DNA of 64,000 nt from Henriciella marina (GCF_027213945.1 NZ_JAPWGW010000001.1:868001-932000); one strand, 5' to 3'. Shown: positions 32,246-41,642, counted from the first letter of the stretch. Notes: generated by a model not told the origin, from the letters alone. Translations and numbers: made by a program.

Positions 32246-32272
32246 CCGCTCATGTTTGGAAGGATGAAGTCC

Positions 32273-33469
32273 ATGGCGGCTGAAGATGGCAAGGACTGGA
32301 AGCCAGCGACGAAACTCGTCCGCGGTGGCACGATGCGGTCCGAGTTCGGAGAGACCTCCGAAGCAATCTTTCTGACTTCCGGCTATGCGTATGACAGCGC
32401 CGAGCAGGCTGCGCGTCGCATGTCCGGCGAGGAAGAAGGCTATGTCTATTCGCGCTATGCGAACCCGACCGTCCGCATGCTGGAAAACCGCCTCGCCATG
32501 CTGGAAGGGGCTGAGACAGCCCGGGTCACCGCGTCCGGCATGGGCGCGATTTCGTCTGCGCTGATTGCGCCGGTTGGGCAGGGCGACCGCGTTGTGGCGG
32601 CGAGTGCGCTGTTTGGCTCGTGCCGGGTCATCTGCCAGACTATCCTGCCGCGCTACGGGGTGGAGACCGAATTCGTTCAGGGCTCTGATCTCGATGCCTG
32701 GAAGAAAGCGCTGTCGCACCCGGCCAATTATGTTCTCATCGAATCGCCGTCGAACCCGCTTCTCGAAGCCGTGGACATCGCCGCAGTAGCAGAGCTCGCG
32801 CACAAGGCCGGCGCCAGGCTGATCGTCGACAATGTGTTTGCCACGCCGATCCTCCAGCGCCCGCTTGAACTTGGCGCGGACATCTCTGTCTATTCGGCGA
32901 CGAAGCATATGGACGGGCAGGGCCGCGTTCTGGCTGGCGCGATCCTCGGTCCGACCGACTGGATGGAAGAATTCATCGATCCATGGCTCCGCCATACAGG
33001 CCCTGCCGCCTCGCCTTTCAACGCCTGGGTTGTCCTCAAAGGGCTCGAGACGCTCGACCTGCGCGTGCGCCAGGCCAGCAAGAATGCGGCTCGGCTCGCC
33101 GATGCCATTGCCGGGCATGAAAACGTCGCCGCCGTCCGTTATCCGGGCCGCAGCGACCACCCGCATTACGCCGTCCATGCCAAGCAGATGGAAGAAGGCG
33201 GCACGCTGATCGCCTTCTCCGTCAAAGGCGGACGCCCTGAAGCCTTCCGTGTGCTGAATGCGTTGAAACTGGTCGACATCTCCAACAATCTCGGCGACAC
33301 GAAATCGCTGGCCTGTCATCCGGCCTCGACCACCCATCGCGCGCTCAACGAAGAAGAGCGCGCCTCCATGGGCCTTGATGAGAGCTGGATCCGCATTTCC
33401 GTCGGTCTTGAAGATGCTGGCGACCTTGAAGCGGATATTCTCTCCGCCCTTTCGGTAATGAACGGATAG
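32273..33469 (+). CDS. metZ: MetZ, O-succinylhomoserine sulfhydrylase
   Basis: 398 residues from ATG 32273, which follows GGAAGG at a good spacing. A Cys/Met metabolism PLP enzyme: probable PLP lysine K211 in SVYSATKHMDGQGR, with YSRYANPTVRMLE and LFGSCRVICQTILPRYGV. In the MetZ subgroup it uses sulfide directly to make homocysteine from O-succinylhomoserine. apaG follows 18 bases later, a pair I have seen often in alphaproteobacteria. Confidence 0.9.
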   Translation: MAAEDGKDWKPATKLVRGGTMRSEFGETSEAIFLTSGYAYDSAEQAARRMSGEEEGYVYSRYANPTVRMLENRLAMLEGAETARVTASGMGAISSALIAPVGQGDRVVAASALFGSCRVICQTILPRYGVETEFVQGSDLDAWKKALSHPANYVLIESPSNPLLEAVDIAAVAELAHKAGARLIVDNVFATPILQRPLELGADISVYSATKHMDGQGRVLAGAILGPTDWMEEFIDPWLRHTGPAASPFNAWVVLKGLETLDLRVRQASKNAARLADAIAGHENVAAVRYPGRSDHPHYAVHAKQMEEGGTLIAFSVKGGRPEAFRVLNALKLVDISNNLGDTKSLACHPASTTHRALNEEERASMGLDESWIRISVGLEDAGDLEADILSALSVMNG

Positions 33470-33487
33470 GCTGGGGGCCCAACGCAT

Positions 33488-33904
33488 ATGGCATCGTCTC
33501 AAAAGGCCCTCCGCTATGAAGCGGTGACAGACGGCATGAAGATCGCCGTCACGCCGAAATTCCTCGATGAGGAATCGGCGCCAGCGAAGGGGCGCTTTGT
33601 CTGGGCCTACACGATCGAGATGGAAAACGGGTCCGACACGACCTGGACGCTCACGCTTCGCCACTGGGACATCATCGACAGTTCTGGCAGGCGCCAGACG
33701 GTCGATGGCGAAGGCGTGGTCGGCCAGACTCCGCGGCTCGTGCCTGGCGACACGTTCCGCTATTCGTCCGGTGCGCCGCTGGCTGCCCCCTCCGGCATGA
33801 TGAGTGGCAGCTATACGTTCGTATCCGATGACGGCGTCGAATTTACTGCCCGTGTGCCGGCCTTCTCGCTGGATAGTCCGTATGACCGGGTCCGTCCAAG
33901 CTAG
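33488..33904 (+). CDS. apaG: ApaG protein
   Basis: 138 residues, slightly above the usual length. Matches the ApaG/DUF525 beta-sandwich: FVWAYTIEMENGSDTTWTLTLRHWDIIDSSG and VVGQTPRLVPGDTFRYSSGAPL are the family core. Role unclear; in Salmonella it was linked to cobalt/magnesium efflux, and in others to nucleotide binding. It is downstream of metZ in the same direction. Confidence 0.92.
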   Translation: MASSQKALRYEAVTDGMKIAVTPKFLDEESAPAKGRFVWAYTIEMENGSDTTWTLTLRHWDIIDSSGRRQTVDGEGVVGQTPRLVPGDTFRYSSGAPLAAPSGMMSGSYTFVSDDGVEFTARVPAFSLDSPYDRVRPS

Positions 33905-33962
33905 GCCTTTTCCCGTCGAAAGACGGTGACGCGCGCGTCGAAACACTGCTAGAGCGCCTCTC

Positions 33963-34862
33963 ATGGGTTTCCGCGATTTCCTGCTTCTCTTCGCCGTCTG
34001 CTTCGTCTGGGGGCTGAACCTTGTCGTGACCCGCTGGGTTGTCGCAGATGCGGCCGTGCCACCTGTCTTCTTTGCGGCTGTCCGCTTTGCCGGGATTGCG
34101 CTCGTCCTCATACCGTTCCTGTTTCCAGCGCCGAAGCAGATGCTGACCCTGTTCGCTATCTCAATGTGTATGGGGGCGGTCCATTTTGCGCTTCTCTTCA
34201 TGGGGCTCGCCAATGCTGAAGCGAGCGCGGTCTCGGTTACCGGGCAGCTGGGCGTGCCGTTCGCCACACTGATGAGCATGGCTTTTCTTGGCGAGAAAGT
34301 CGGCTGGCGGCGCGGGCTCGGCATCATGCTGGCCTTTGCTGGCGTTACCCTCATCGCCTTTGACCCGGAGAGTTTCTCGGTCAGCTTCGGCCTCGTCTAT
34401 GTGATCATCTCTGCTTTCGTCGGCGCGTCTGGCGGCATCCTGATGAAGAAGATGGCCCCGATCAGCGCGCTGCAGCTTCAGGCCTGGCTTGGCCTGTTCA
34501 GCTTCGGGCCACTCCTCATCTTCTCCTTCCTGACAGAAGGCGGACAGGTTGAGGCATTTGTCGGCGGGGGCTGGCTCGTCTGGATTGCGACCGTCTTCGC
34601 CGTGCTCGGCGTCAGTGTCTTTGGTCATGGTGCCTATTATTATCTCATCAAGAAGTACGACATTTCTCTCCTCTCGCCGCTGACGCTGATGACGCCGATC
34701 TGGGGCGTGGTCCTTGCGGTCAGCCTGCTCGGCGAACCGCTTACCTTGCGTCTCATTGTCGGGGCGGCGATCTCGCTTAGCGGTGTGTTCGTGATCGCGC
34801 TTCGCCGGAACAAGTCCCTGCCAGAGGCGGCGCTGCCCGAGAAAGCACGTGTCGCGAAATGA
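33963..34862 (+). CDS. EamA-family DMT transporter
   Basis: 299 residues with about ten hydrophobic segments in two EamA repeats, MGFRDFLLLFAVCFVWGLN and VYVIISAFVGASGGILMKK. The second half ends in LTPIWGVVLAVSLLGEP. Family transports metabolites, often amino acids or nucleotides, but the substrate is not readable. Its stop overlaps the amidase start by four bases. Confidence 0.85.
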   Translation: MGFRDFLLLFAVCFVWGLNLVVTRWVVADAAVPPVFFAAVRFAGIALVLIPFLFPAPKQMLTLFAISMCMGAVHFALLFMGLANAEASAVSVTGQLGVPFATLMSMAFLGEKVGWRRGLGIMLAFAGVTLIAFDPESFSVSFGLVYVIISAFVGASGGILMKKMAPISALQLQAWLGLFSFGPLLIFSFLTEGGQVEAFVGGGWLVWIATVFAVLGVSVFGHGAYYYLIKKYDISLLSPLTLMTPIWGVVLAVSLLGEPLTLRLIVGAAISLSGVFVIALRRNKSLPEAALPEKARVAK

Positions 34863-35542
34863 AGATCACGCGTCTCTCCAGCCCGAACTTCAATGATCGC
34901 CAGTTCCCGCTCGACATGCTGGTGCTGCACTATACCGGAATGGAAACTGGCGACGCGGCGATTGAGCGTCTCTGCGACAAGGAGGCTGGCGTCTCTGCCC
35001 ATTATGTCGTGCGTGAGACCGGCGAAATCCTGCAGCTGGTCGATGAAGACAAACGGGCATGGCATGCGGGCGTTTCCAGCTGGCAGGGCGATGAAGACCT
35101 CAATTCCCGCTCCATTGGGATCGAGATTGTGAATGGCGGACATGACTGGCCCGCGAGCGATGGCAGCCTGCCGGACTATCCGGATGCGCAGATCGAAGCT
35201 GTCATCGCGCTGTCGAAAGCGATCATAGCCCGCTGGAATATCCCCGCGGACCGTGTCGTGGGTCACAGCGATATCGCGCCGGCCCGAAAGGCGGACCCGG
35301 GGGAGCATTTCCCCTGGCAACGTCTCGCCGAGGCGGGTATCGGCCTGTGGCCTTCCGCCATTGGCGCGGAAGTTCAGCCCTCTGAACGGTCACTTCGCTC
35401 CATTGGATACGATATCGGCGATCTTCCCGCTGCTATCACCGCCTTTCAACGCCGCTGGATGCCTGACCGCATCGACGGCGCTGACGACGAAGACATGCGC
35501 GCCATGGCGGCGGCGGTTGTGGCCGCCTATTCAGCGGTCTGA
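34859..35542 (+). CDS. N-acetylmuramoyl-L-alanine amidase (AmiD-like)
   Basis: 227 residues. Amidase_2 domain: MLVLHYTGMETG with the first zinc His, SAHYVVRETGEILQ, GIEIVN and the C-terminal zinc ligands in VVGHSDIAPARKADPGEHFPW. The last 45 residues resemble a small peptidoglycan-binding helical domain. It cleaves the lactyl-amide bond of cell-wall peptides, likely in recycling. No signal peptide is visible, so a cytosolic AmpD-like role is possible. ATGA overlap with the transporter suggests coupling. Confidence 0.86.
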   Translation: MKITRLSSPNFNDRQFPLDMLVLHYTGMETGDAAIERLCDKEAGVSAHYVVRETGEILQLVDEDKRAWHAGVSSWQGDEDLNSRSIGIEIVNGGHDWPASDGSLPDYPDAQIEAVIALSKAIIARWNIPADRVVGHSDIAPARKADPGEHFPWQRLAEAGIGLWPSAIGAEVQPSERSLRSIGYDIGDLPAAITAFQRRWMPDRIDGADDEDMRAMAAAVVAAYSAV

Positions 35543-36579
35543 TCGGGCTCACCCAGAGCCAAATTGTTCTGCGGCTCTTCTGTCTTCGGTGGTTCTTCAG
35601 AGAGCAGTTTCGACCATTCGACGCTGAGCGCGGCCCCCAGCAGCAGGGATGAGACCGACACGACCAGCCAGATGAAGCCGAGGATCACCGAAGCAAGTGC
35701 GCCATAGAAGGTGTCGAGCACCGATATGCGCAGGTAAAGGTGATAGGCCCAGGTCGCGATGCTCCAGCTGAACGCGCCCGCCGCCGCGCCCAGCATCATG
35801 GAGCGGCCCGAATTGATGCGGCCATGAAGTGAGAGCGAGATGATCAGGTAGAAGATCACAAAGCATGCAACGAACTTCCCAAGCCAGAGCTGGGCAGCAA
35901 ACCTGGAGATGTCACGGGCCAGAGAGAAGGCGATGAAGCCTTCGCGTTCAGTGGCAAAGGACATCAGAAGCTGCAGCGCGCCAAGCAGCCAGACGATCAG
36001 GATGAGCATCGTCGTCATCAGCAGTGATACGCCCTGAAAGCGGATGATGTTTGAGCGCCGCTCACTCCCCGCGACCATACGGATGCCGGTAATGGCGGCT
36101 TTGGCCCCGGATGTCGCGGTATAAAGCACAATAAGGATCGCACCTATCGCCCGGATGGTGAGGCCCTGCGGCGTAGAGTCCCGGATCGTGGCAAGGTCAG
36201 CCTGCTGTAGCGGGGCGACGGCAGAGGTCAGCACCTGATCCACCGTGTTCGACAGCGCGCCCGAAAGGTCGTGCGGCAGAAGTGAGAAGAGCAGGGTGAG
36301 CGTCAGATAGATGAGCGGGAAAATGGAAAAGAGCGCGTAGAAGCTGATCCCGCCGGTCACGATCCGGACTTCCGGACGCGAAAGCCGGACGATCGCGCGC
36401 CAGAGCGGAAGGAGGATCCACTCCCGCATGAATTGCGGCATTGGCAGTTTTGTCAGCCAGGCCTCCATCGGGCTCCCCTGCATAGGCTGCATCAATCGGC
36501 GCAGCATGAAGCAGCCGAACGCAGTGCGCCATAGTTTCCTGCCGCCATAAGCGATTTCCGTACGCTCTGCCCGCTTCAT
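35527..36579 (-). CDS. YihY/BrkB-family membrane protein
   Basis: 350 residues; several possible starts, the longest used. About six hydrophobic segments are seen after residue 75, including GGISFYALFSIFPLIYLTL (the family signature region), LLMTTMLILIVWLLGALQ and VILGFIWLVVSVSSLLLG. The family was once called ribonuclease BN; its function is unclear, maybe transport or envelope. It overlaps the amidase by 16 bases tail to tail. Confidence 0.82.
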   Translation of the reverse strand: MKRAERTEIAYGGRKLWRTAFGCFMLRRLMQPMQGSPMEAWLTKLPMPQFMREWILLPLWRAIVRLSRPEVRIVTGGISFYALFSIFPLIYLTLTLLFSLLPHDLSGALSNTVDQVLTSAVAPLQQADLATIRDSTPQGLTIRAIGAILIVLYTATSGAKAAITGIRMVAGSERRSNIIRFQGVSLLMTTMLILIVWLLGALQLLMSFATEREGFIAFSLARDISRFAAQLWLGKFVACFVIFYLIISLSLHGRINSGRSMMLGAAAGAFSWSIATWAYHLYLRISVLDTFYGALASVILGFIWLVVSVSSLLLGAALSVEWSKLLSEEPPKTEEPQNNLALGEPDQTAE

Positions 36580-36681
36580 GAATCTTTGACGACGATATCA
36601 CCATGTGCAGGCTAATGCCGATAATCCGAGGATCTTACACATGATCTGGCGGGGGAGAACATTCTGGCGTATAGGGGCGCC

Positions 36682-37060
36682 CTGACCAGACGGCCGGGCA
36701 GTCGCTGGCATGGCTCACAAGGCCATGCTGGAGGAAAGTCCGGGCTCCATGGAAACAAGGCGGCGGATAACGTCCGCCCGGCGCAAGCCGAGGGAAAGTG
36801 CCACAGAGAGCAGACCGCCCCGGACCTGATCCGGGGTAAGGGTGAAAGGGTGGGGTAAGAGCCCACCGCGGGGGCGGTAACGTCCCTGGCATGGTAAACC
36901 CCGCCTGGAGCAAGACCGAATAGGGGGTGCGCATGGGCCGTTTCCAGCCCGCGCCCCGGGTGTGTCGCGTGAGGGTCCTGGCGACAGGGCTCCCAGAGGA
37001 ATGACTGCACAGGCGCCGCAAGGCGCTGGACAGAACCCGGCTTACAGGCCGTCTGGTCAG
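36682..37060 (+). ncRNA. rnpB: RNase P RNA (rnpB)
   Basis: The conserved P4 strands are visible: GGAGGAAAGTCCGGGCTCC near 36731 and CAGAACCCGGCTTACAGGCC near 37031. AGAGGAATGACTGC follows the P-loop area as expected. The ends CTGACCAGACGGCC (36682-36695) and GGCCGTCTGGTCAG (37047-37060) form the P1 helix, perfect for 14 bp. Class A, alphaproteobacterial. This RNA removes the 5' leaders of pre-tRNAs. Its 3' end lies one base before the stop of a convergent gene. Confidence 0.95.
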
Positions 37061-37061
37061 C

Positions 37062-37559
37062 CTATTTCCAGCGTTTCCAGAAACGCACCTTCGGCCGAGC
37101 GACTGGACGCGCCCGCTGCAGCACATCGGTGCGTACACGGATCATGGCGGCGGCCAGGTGAATTTCCCAGAGGAAGCTGCCTGTCGCGGTGATGAGCGCG
37201 CCCATCGTCATGATGAAAAGGACCGAGACCGGGATGCCGACGCTCAGATTGAAGAGCTGGCCGGTGAACAGCGTCACGATGACAAGACAGATGAGCAGCA
37301 TGGCAGCGGTCGACAGCACAATCGCCCGGTTGATCCAGGAAATGCGCCGGTCGAGCAGGATGATTTCAGCACGCCAGCGCGGATGGCTTTCCATTGCGCC
37401 CTCGACCATCAGCTCATTTTCCAGGGCGCGGGAGCGGTCAACCGTCCGGCCGAGCCGGTTGGTCAGCACCGTGAGAAGCGCACCGATACCCGCAATCAGG
37501 AAGACCGGCGCGACGGCCAGTTCAATACTGTGAACGATATCGACGTCGACGTTTTCCAT
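37062..37559 (-). CDS. DUF2721 membrane protein
   Basis: 165 residues. Three hydrophobic segments: VAPVFLIAGIGALLTVL, WINRAIVLSTAAMLLICLVIVTLF and VLFIMTMGALITATGSFL, with a charged cytosolic stretch LGRTVDRSRALENEL in between. Matches DUF2721, widespread in Proteobacteria and of unknown role. It converges on rnpB, whose end it nearly touches. Confidence 0.85.
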   Translation of the reverse strand: MENVDVDIVHSIELAVAPVFLIAGIGALLTVLTNRLGRTVDRSRALENELMVEGAMESHPRWRAEIILLDRRISWINRAIVLSTAAMLLICLVIVTLFTGQLFNLSVGIPVSVLFIMTMGALITATGSFLWEIHLAAAMIRVRTDVLQRARPVARPKVRFWKRWK

Positions 37560-37592
37560 GACGAGCCTGATTTGGGCCGTGGGCCCCGGTTG

Positions 37593-38561
37593 CTAGATGT
37601 AGCCTTCTTCGAGAAGGTCCTTGGTGTGAATGATGCCGACCGGCTTTCCATCATCAAGGACGAAGCCGTTCGAGATGCGGAGCTTGGTCATGACATCGAC
37701 GACCAGGGCGATACGATCACCTTTTACAAATGTCTTGCCGCCGCGTGTCATCATTTCGCGCGCTGTGCCGGCTTCGCTGGCGTCCTGCATGTAGCGGCGA
37801 AGGTCGCCATCGGTGATGATGCCGATATAGCGCCCGTCCGCATCAACAACAGCAACACAGCCCTGACGCCCTTCGGCAATCGCCTGAATTACGTCCTTGA
37901 GGCCTGCATCCTCGCTGACCACTGGCGGACTAGCATCGCGTGACATGAGATAGTCGGCCACCGTGTGAAGCGCCTTGCCGAGCTTTCCGCCTGGGTGACG
38001 TGCGCCGAAGTCTTCCCGGCTGAAACCGCGCCGCGCCATCAGGGCTACGGCCAGTGCGTCACCCATGACAAGCGTCATCGTAGTCGACGATGTGGGCGCA
38101 AGACCGTTCGGGCAGGCCTCCTCATGCTCCGGTAGCGCAAGCAGAATATCGGCATTGCGGCCAAGCAGGCTGTCAGCCGACCGCGTCATCGCGATGAGTG
38201 TCACATTGTGGGAGCGGCAATAGCGCAGAAGATCGATCAACTCGCGGGTTTCGCCGGAATAGGAGATGGCGAGGACCACGCTGTCGGGGCGCACCATGCC
38301 AAGGTCGCCATGGCTGGCCTCGGTCGGGTGAAGGAAGAAGGACGGCGTGCCGGTCGAAGCCATGGTCGCGGCGATCTTCTGGCCGATATGGCCAGACTTG
38401 CCGACGCCGGCGACGATGAGATAGCCCGCGCAGCCGACAATGGCATCGACGGCGGCAGAGAAGTTCGCATCAAGGCTGCTGGAGAGCGCGTCCAGCGCCT
38501 CGCGTTCGATCTGCACGACGCGGCGGGCGGTCTCGATATCTTTTTCCGGTCCAGATGACAT
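37593..38561 (-). CDS. kdsD: KdsD-type arabinose-5-phosphate isomerase
   Basis: 322 residues from ATG 38561 after GGAGAG. The SIS domain has GVGKSGHIGQKIAAT (sugar-phosphate site) and TEASHGDLGMVRPDSVVLAISYSGET. A CBS pair follows from about residue 205. This KpsF/GutQ/KdsD group makes D-arabinose 5-phosphate from ribulose 5-phosphate, the first step to Kdo of lipid A/LPS. KdsB is at 51648, about 14 kb away. It follows rraB, with a 48-base gap. Confidence 0.9.
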   Translation of the reverse strand: MSSGPEKDIETARRVVQIEREALDALSSSLDANFSAAVDAIVGCAGYLIVAGVGKSGHIGQKIAATMASTGTPSFFLHPTEASHGDLGMVRPDSVVLAISYSGETRELIDLLRYCRSHNVTLIAMTRSADSLLGRNADILLALPEHEEACPNGLAPTSSTTMTLVMGDALAVALMARRGFSREDFGARHPGGKLGKALHTVADYLMSRDASPPVVSEDAGLKDVIQAIAEGRQGCVAVVDADGRYIGIITDGDLRRYMQDASEAGTAREMMTRGGKTFVKGDRIALVVDVMTKLRISNGFVLDDGKPVGIIHTKDLLEEGYI

Positions 38562-38609
38562 GTGCCGTCTCTCCAATGTTCGCGTTGCCCCTTTGCTCAG
38601 GGGCGGCGC

Positions 38610-38954
38610 CTATTCCGGTTCAGCGAAGCCCCAGCCGTCCGGCTTGTAGCCACGGGCGAGCGCCATCTTGGTGGTGCGTTCCTCATGCAGCCAGATATCC
38701 TGCGGTGTAAAGGGGATCGGCCCGATTGAGGCGGCGACCTCATTTACGTTTTCCGCTTCGCCCGGCTGGTAGCCGAAGGTCTCGAGCGCCTTCTCAAATG
38801 CCGCGCGGCGGGCTTCTTCGCCCTCAATCGGCACGAAGAAGAGGTCCAGCATGATCTCGCTATGCGGCTTGACGCCCTTGGTGTCGCGCAGCTGCTCGCA
38901 TGTGTAGACCGTCTCGGCCTGTTGCTCGGTGAAGTTCCAGTCTGCTTCGTCCAT
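38610..38954 (-). CDS. rraB: RraB-like ribonuclease E inhibitor
   Basis: 114 residues. The RraB domain pattern is seen: IMLDLFFVPIEGEEARRAAFEKALETFGYQ, PIPFTPQDIWLHEERTTKMALARGYKPDGWGF. In E. coli RraB binds the C-terminal region of RNase E and changes its activity. The pairing with rnpB 2 kb away and kdsD next door is probably chance. A divergent phospholipase D-like gene starts 148 bases upstream. Confidence 0.8.
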   Translation of the reverse strand: MDEADWNFTEQQAETVYTCEQLRDTKGVKPHSEIMLDLFFVPIEGEEARRAAFEKALETFGYQPGEAENVNEVAASIGPIPFTPQDIWLHEERTTKMALARGYKPDGWGFAEPE

Positions 38955-39101
38955 AGTCCTACCTCGAATTTCCTGCGCGCCTTATGGCAGAAACGGCCTT
39001 GTCAGCGAAGGCGGGCAACCCAGCGCCAGCAGCTGCGTTACTGGATAGCGAAAGCTATCGCCACCATAAAGCAGAAGGCAGGAAACGGGGACGCCGTAGA
39101 C

Positions 39102-40571
39102 ATGGCTGTTGAGAATGTACTTGTGCCGGGAAAGACCTGTCAGCGTATAGAAACCGCAGACAAGCTTCGCATCATCCTGGAAGGGCGCGACTATTTCAGG
39201 GCCGTCAAAGAGGCGATGCTGAACGCCGAAAAGACGATCATGATGATCGGATGGGATTTCGACACGCGTATCGAATTTGAACCCGATGAGCAGACGCTGG
39301 ACGGCCCGAACCAGCTTGGCGAATTCCTCTCCTGGCTCTCGACCGAACGCGAGCATCTGCAGCTCTACATGCTGAAATGGGATGTCGGGGCGATGCAGTC
39401 TATCATGCGCGGCATGGTGCCGATCGCGCTGCGGCCCATGCGGTTCAGTGACAACTTCCATTTCCATCTCGATTCGACGCACCCGGTTGGCGCGGCGCAC
39501 CATTCCAAGATTATTGTCATCGACGACCAGATGGCTTTCTGCGGCGGCATCGACATGACGGCAGGGCGGTGGGACACGTGCGATCATCTCGACGACCAGC
39601 CCTGCCGCACGCTGCCCGGCGAGAGCGAGATGCCCAAACCCTGGCACGATGCGACGGTGGCTGTGTCTGGCGACATTGCCTGCGCGCTTGGCGATATCGC
39701 GCGCGAGCGTTGGCTGCGTGCCACGGGTGAGAAGCTGTCGCCCCCGCAATGTGACAATGATCCGGTCTGGCCGGGCCTTGATCTGACCTGGAACAATGTG
39801 CCGGTGGGCGTCGCGCGGACTTTCCCCGGCTTTCAGGATTTTGATGAGGTTCGCGAGGTCGAGGCGCTGTATCTGAAAGCGATCGCGCGGGCCAGGGACA
39901 CGCTCTACATCGAGAGCCAGTATCTGGCCTCCGCGACGCTGGTCCATGCAATGACCGAACGCTTGCAGGAAGAGGACGGCCCCGAAATCGTGCTGGTCCT
40001 GCCGCGCAATGCCGAAGGCTGGCTGCGCCAGAAGGCGATGGACGGGGCACGGGTGCGCATGCTGGAGCATCTCTGGGCGCATGATCACTATCACCGGTTT
40101 GCCGCCTATTACCCCGTCACCGCCAGCGGGGAACCGATCTATGTGCATGCGAAGGTTCTGATCCTCGATGATGTGCTGGTCCGCGTCGGGTCCTCCAATC
40201 TCAACAATCGCTCCATGGGCTTCGACACTGAAACAGACCTCGCTATCGAAGCGGCGCACTGCGATGACCCAGGTGCGATCCGTGAAAGTATCGGGGGTCT
40301 TCGCAATGGGCTCGTGAGCGAACATCTCGGTGTCAGTGAAGACGCGCTGAAACAGGCGATCTTTGCAACCGGCGGCTCGCTGATCGGGGCGATTACCGCG
40401 CTGAAAGGCGAGGGCCGGTCCCTGCGGCTCTTCGAACAGTCAGAGATCAACGGCGAAGCCAATATCCTCGCCGAGAATGAGTTCGCCGACCCGGAAGAGG
40501 TTGGCGGAGGCCTGGCAGAGCGTCTGGTGAACGGTGTTCGCGACCTTGTGGGCAATGTGGGAGGGTCCTGA
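39102..40571 (+). CDS. Phospholipase D-like protein
   Basis: 489 residues from ATG 39102, preceded by AGGAAACGGGG at a long spacing; the longer frame upstream is not supported. Two HKD motifs, HHSKIIVIDDQMAFCGGID near 131 and HAKVLILDDVLVRVGSSNLNN near 347, each give His and Lys of the PLD catalytic pair. Members are phospholipase D or cardiolipin synthase-like phosphatidyltransferases. Absence of strong transmembrane segments argues against classic ClsA. Likely cytoplasmic or membrane-associated. Confidence 0.85.
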   Translation: MAVENVLVPGKTCQRIETADKLRIILEGRDYFRAVKEAMLNAEKTIMMIGWDFDTRIEFEPDEQTLDGPNQLGEFLSWLSTEREHLQLYMLKWDVGAMQSIMRGMVPIALRPMRFSDNFHFHLDSTHPVGAAHHSKIIVIDDQMAFCGGIDMTAGRWDTCDHLDDQPCRTLPGESEMPKPWHDATVAVSGDIACALGDIARERWLRATGEKLSPPQCDNDPVWPGLDLTWNNVPVGVARTFPGFQDFDEVREVEALYLKAIARARDTLYIESQYLASATLVHAMTERLQEEDGPEIVLVLPRNAEGWLRQKAMDGARVRMLEHLWAHDHYHRFAAYYPVTASGEPIYVHAKVLILDDVLVRVGSSNLNNRSMGFDTETDLAIEAAHCDDPGAIRESIGGLRNGLVSEHLGVSEDALKQAIFATGGSLIGAITALKGEGRSLRLFEQSEINGEANILAENEFADPEEVGGGLAERLVNGVRDLVGNVGGS

Positions 40572-41151
40572 GTTTGATCCTCGCTTTGCGGTGGATTGGC
40601 TCGGGGCTGCACCTTCTCCCTTTTCCCGGATGCGGGAGAGGGGGAGTCTCTCGCATCGACCTTATCCTGCACCAGAAACGCCATGCGGGGCATCCCGCTG
40701 GCGGTACGCTTGCAGTTTCGCCCTTGTGACAGGGCCGGGCGCGCCATGGATCGACGCTGATAGGTAATGCCAGCCTTTCGGCGTGGCTGTAGAGCGCCGG
40801 TCAGTGGCGCGCCCTGCGAAGGATTGCCCGCTCGTTTGACGCGGGCCGCCCAGAGGACTCAGAAAGGCGAGCCGTCGCCTGACTGGACAAGTGGATAGCG
40901 CGGACCGCCATTGGCAGGGCCGTTAGTCCCATGCCGGCAGCACTCGTCTCCTTCGCACTCCACTCACGGCCAGCAATTGCCATCCATGAGCCCTCCCGCT
41001 TTGCCGAGAACCTGCCGGGGTCTTTCCGGCTGGCGTCGGCATCGCGAGAACCATCACCACCCGGTCGGTCCGGACCGCCCTGTCTGGTGATGGGATGCGT
41101 GGATTATGGATCAGGTTCGTGGGGGTGGGGACGGATTGGTTTTGTCGCACA
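40572..41151. other. Noncoding stretch with no supported gene
   Basis: About 580 bases with no convincing frame on either strand; short frames run through without domain matches or ribosome sites. It contains a degenerate CTCCC..GGGAG palindrome near 40616-40637. It also contains an inverted repeat with CCATCACCA (41051-41059) and TGGTGATGG (41085-41093) around a central GGTCCGGACC. Looks like intergenic DNA between convergent genes, possibly with decayed sequence. Confidence 0.5.
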
Positions 41152-41264
41152 GATGACGCCTTTCGGCGTCATCCCGGTTTTCGCGAAGCGAAACACCGGT
41201 ACCTAGTGAACCACGCGCAACGCCCGCAAGCTGGTTCCCGGATATTTGCTTTGCAAATTCCGGG
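41152..41264. repeat. Clustered palindromes with double hairpins
   Basis: Three hairpins: GATGACGCC-TTTC-GGCGTCATC (41152-41173, 9-bp stem), a nested TTTCGC-GAA-GCGAAA stem inside CCGGT..ACCGG (41174-41199), and CCCGGA..TCCGGG with an inner ATTTGC..GCAAAT (41237-41264). Likely REP-like intergenic elements. No gene inside. Confidence 0.65.
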
Positions 41265-41313
41265 ATGACGCCACGCGGGTGGTGTGCGTGATCTAGGCGG
41301 GGTGGTGAGCGCT

Positions 41314-41336
41314 CCCTTCTCCCACCGGGAGAAGGG
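41314..41336. repeat. 10-bp palindrome, CTTCTCCC type
   Basis: CCCTTCTCCC-ACC-GGGAGAAGGG, a perfect 10-bp stem with a three-base centre. Part of the palindrome cluster. Confidence 0.6.
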
Positions 41337-41450
41337 CCGGGGATGAGGGGGAGCAGCGTTTCGGCAAGCGCGGCATTTGCTGTGATGCTCCGCGCATCTC
41401 GTCACTGAGGGTGTTCCGGGGGCAGCAAATGTTGCGCCCCCTCACCCCTG

Positions 41451-41472
41451 CCCCTCTCCCAAGGGAGAGGGG
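41451..41472. repeat. 10-bp palindrome, CCTCTCCC type
   Basis: CCCCTCTCCC-AA-GGGAGAGGGG, a perfect 10-bp stem with a two-base centre. Same dispersed family as the CTTCTCCC element, by core sequence. Confidence 0.6.
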
Positions 41473-41587
41473 AAAAGCGCTTCTTTCTAAGTGATAAGGA
41501 TACTGAAGCGCCCCGACCGGACAGATACCGGCGCAAAAAGGTATCCGTGGCGCGATGCTGGACACGTGCAAACCCACACAGCCGATC

Positions 41588-41607
41588 ATTCCCGCAAAGG
41601 CGGGAAT
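41588..41607. repeat. 8-bp palindrome, ATTCCCGC type
   Basis: ATTCCCGC-AAAG-GCGGGAAT, perfect 8-bp stem. Resembles the GAAA-looped element at 2042. Confidence 0.6.
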
Positions 41608-41642
41608 CTCGTGCAGCTAACTCCGAACACAAATTGAATTAG

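Noticed and set aside
32210-32272. Possible SAM riboswitch before metZ
   Set aside because: The gap is only 63 bases and the conserved SAM-II core bases are not seen; only a 6-bp inverted repeat is present.
31193-34354. Minus-strand open frame of 1053 codons
   Set aside because: Only 31193-32209 codes for a real protein (dCTP deaminase). The upstream part is antisense to metZ, apaG and the DMT transporter, all well supported on the plus strand.
36612-37138. Two minus-strand open frames across rnpB
   Set aside because: The region is clearly RNase P RNA with both P4 strands and a perfect P1 helix.
38862-39101. N-terminal extension of the phospholipase D-like frame
   Set aside because: Overlaps rraB antisense and lacks domain sequence; ATG 39102 is a better start.
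38982-40325. Minus-strand open frame of 447 codons over the phospholipase D-like gene
   Set aside because: Antisense shadow; the plus strand carries both HKD motifs.
40572-41151. Possible tmRNA, SRP RNA or decayed gene
   Set aside because: I could not find a tag-peptide frame, the SRP tetraloop core or a conserved domain, so no RNA or pseudogene is called.
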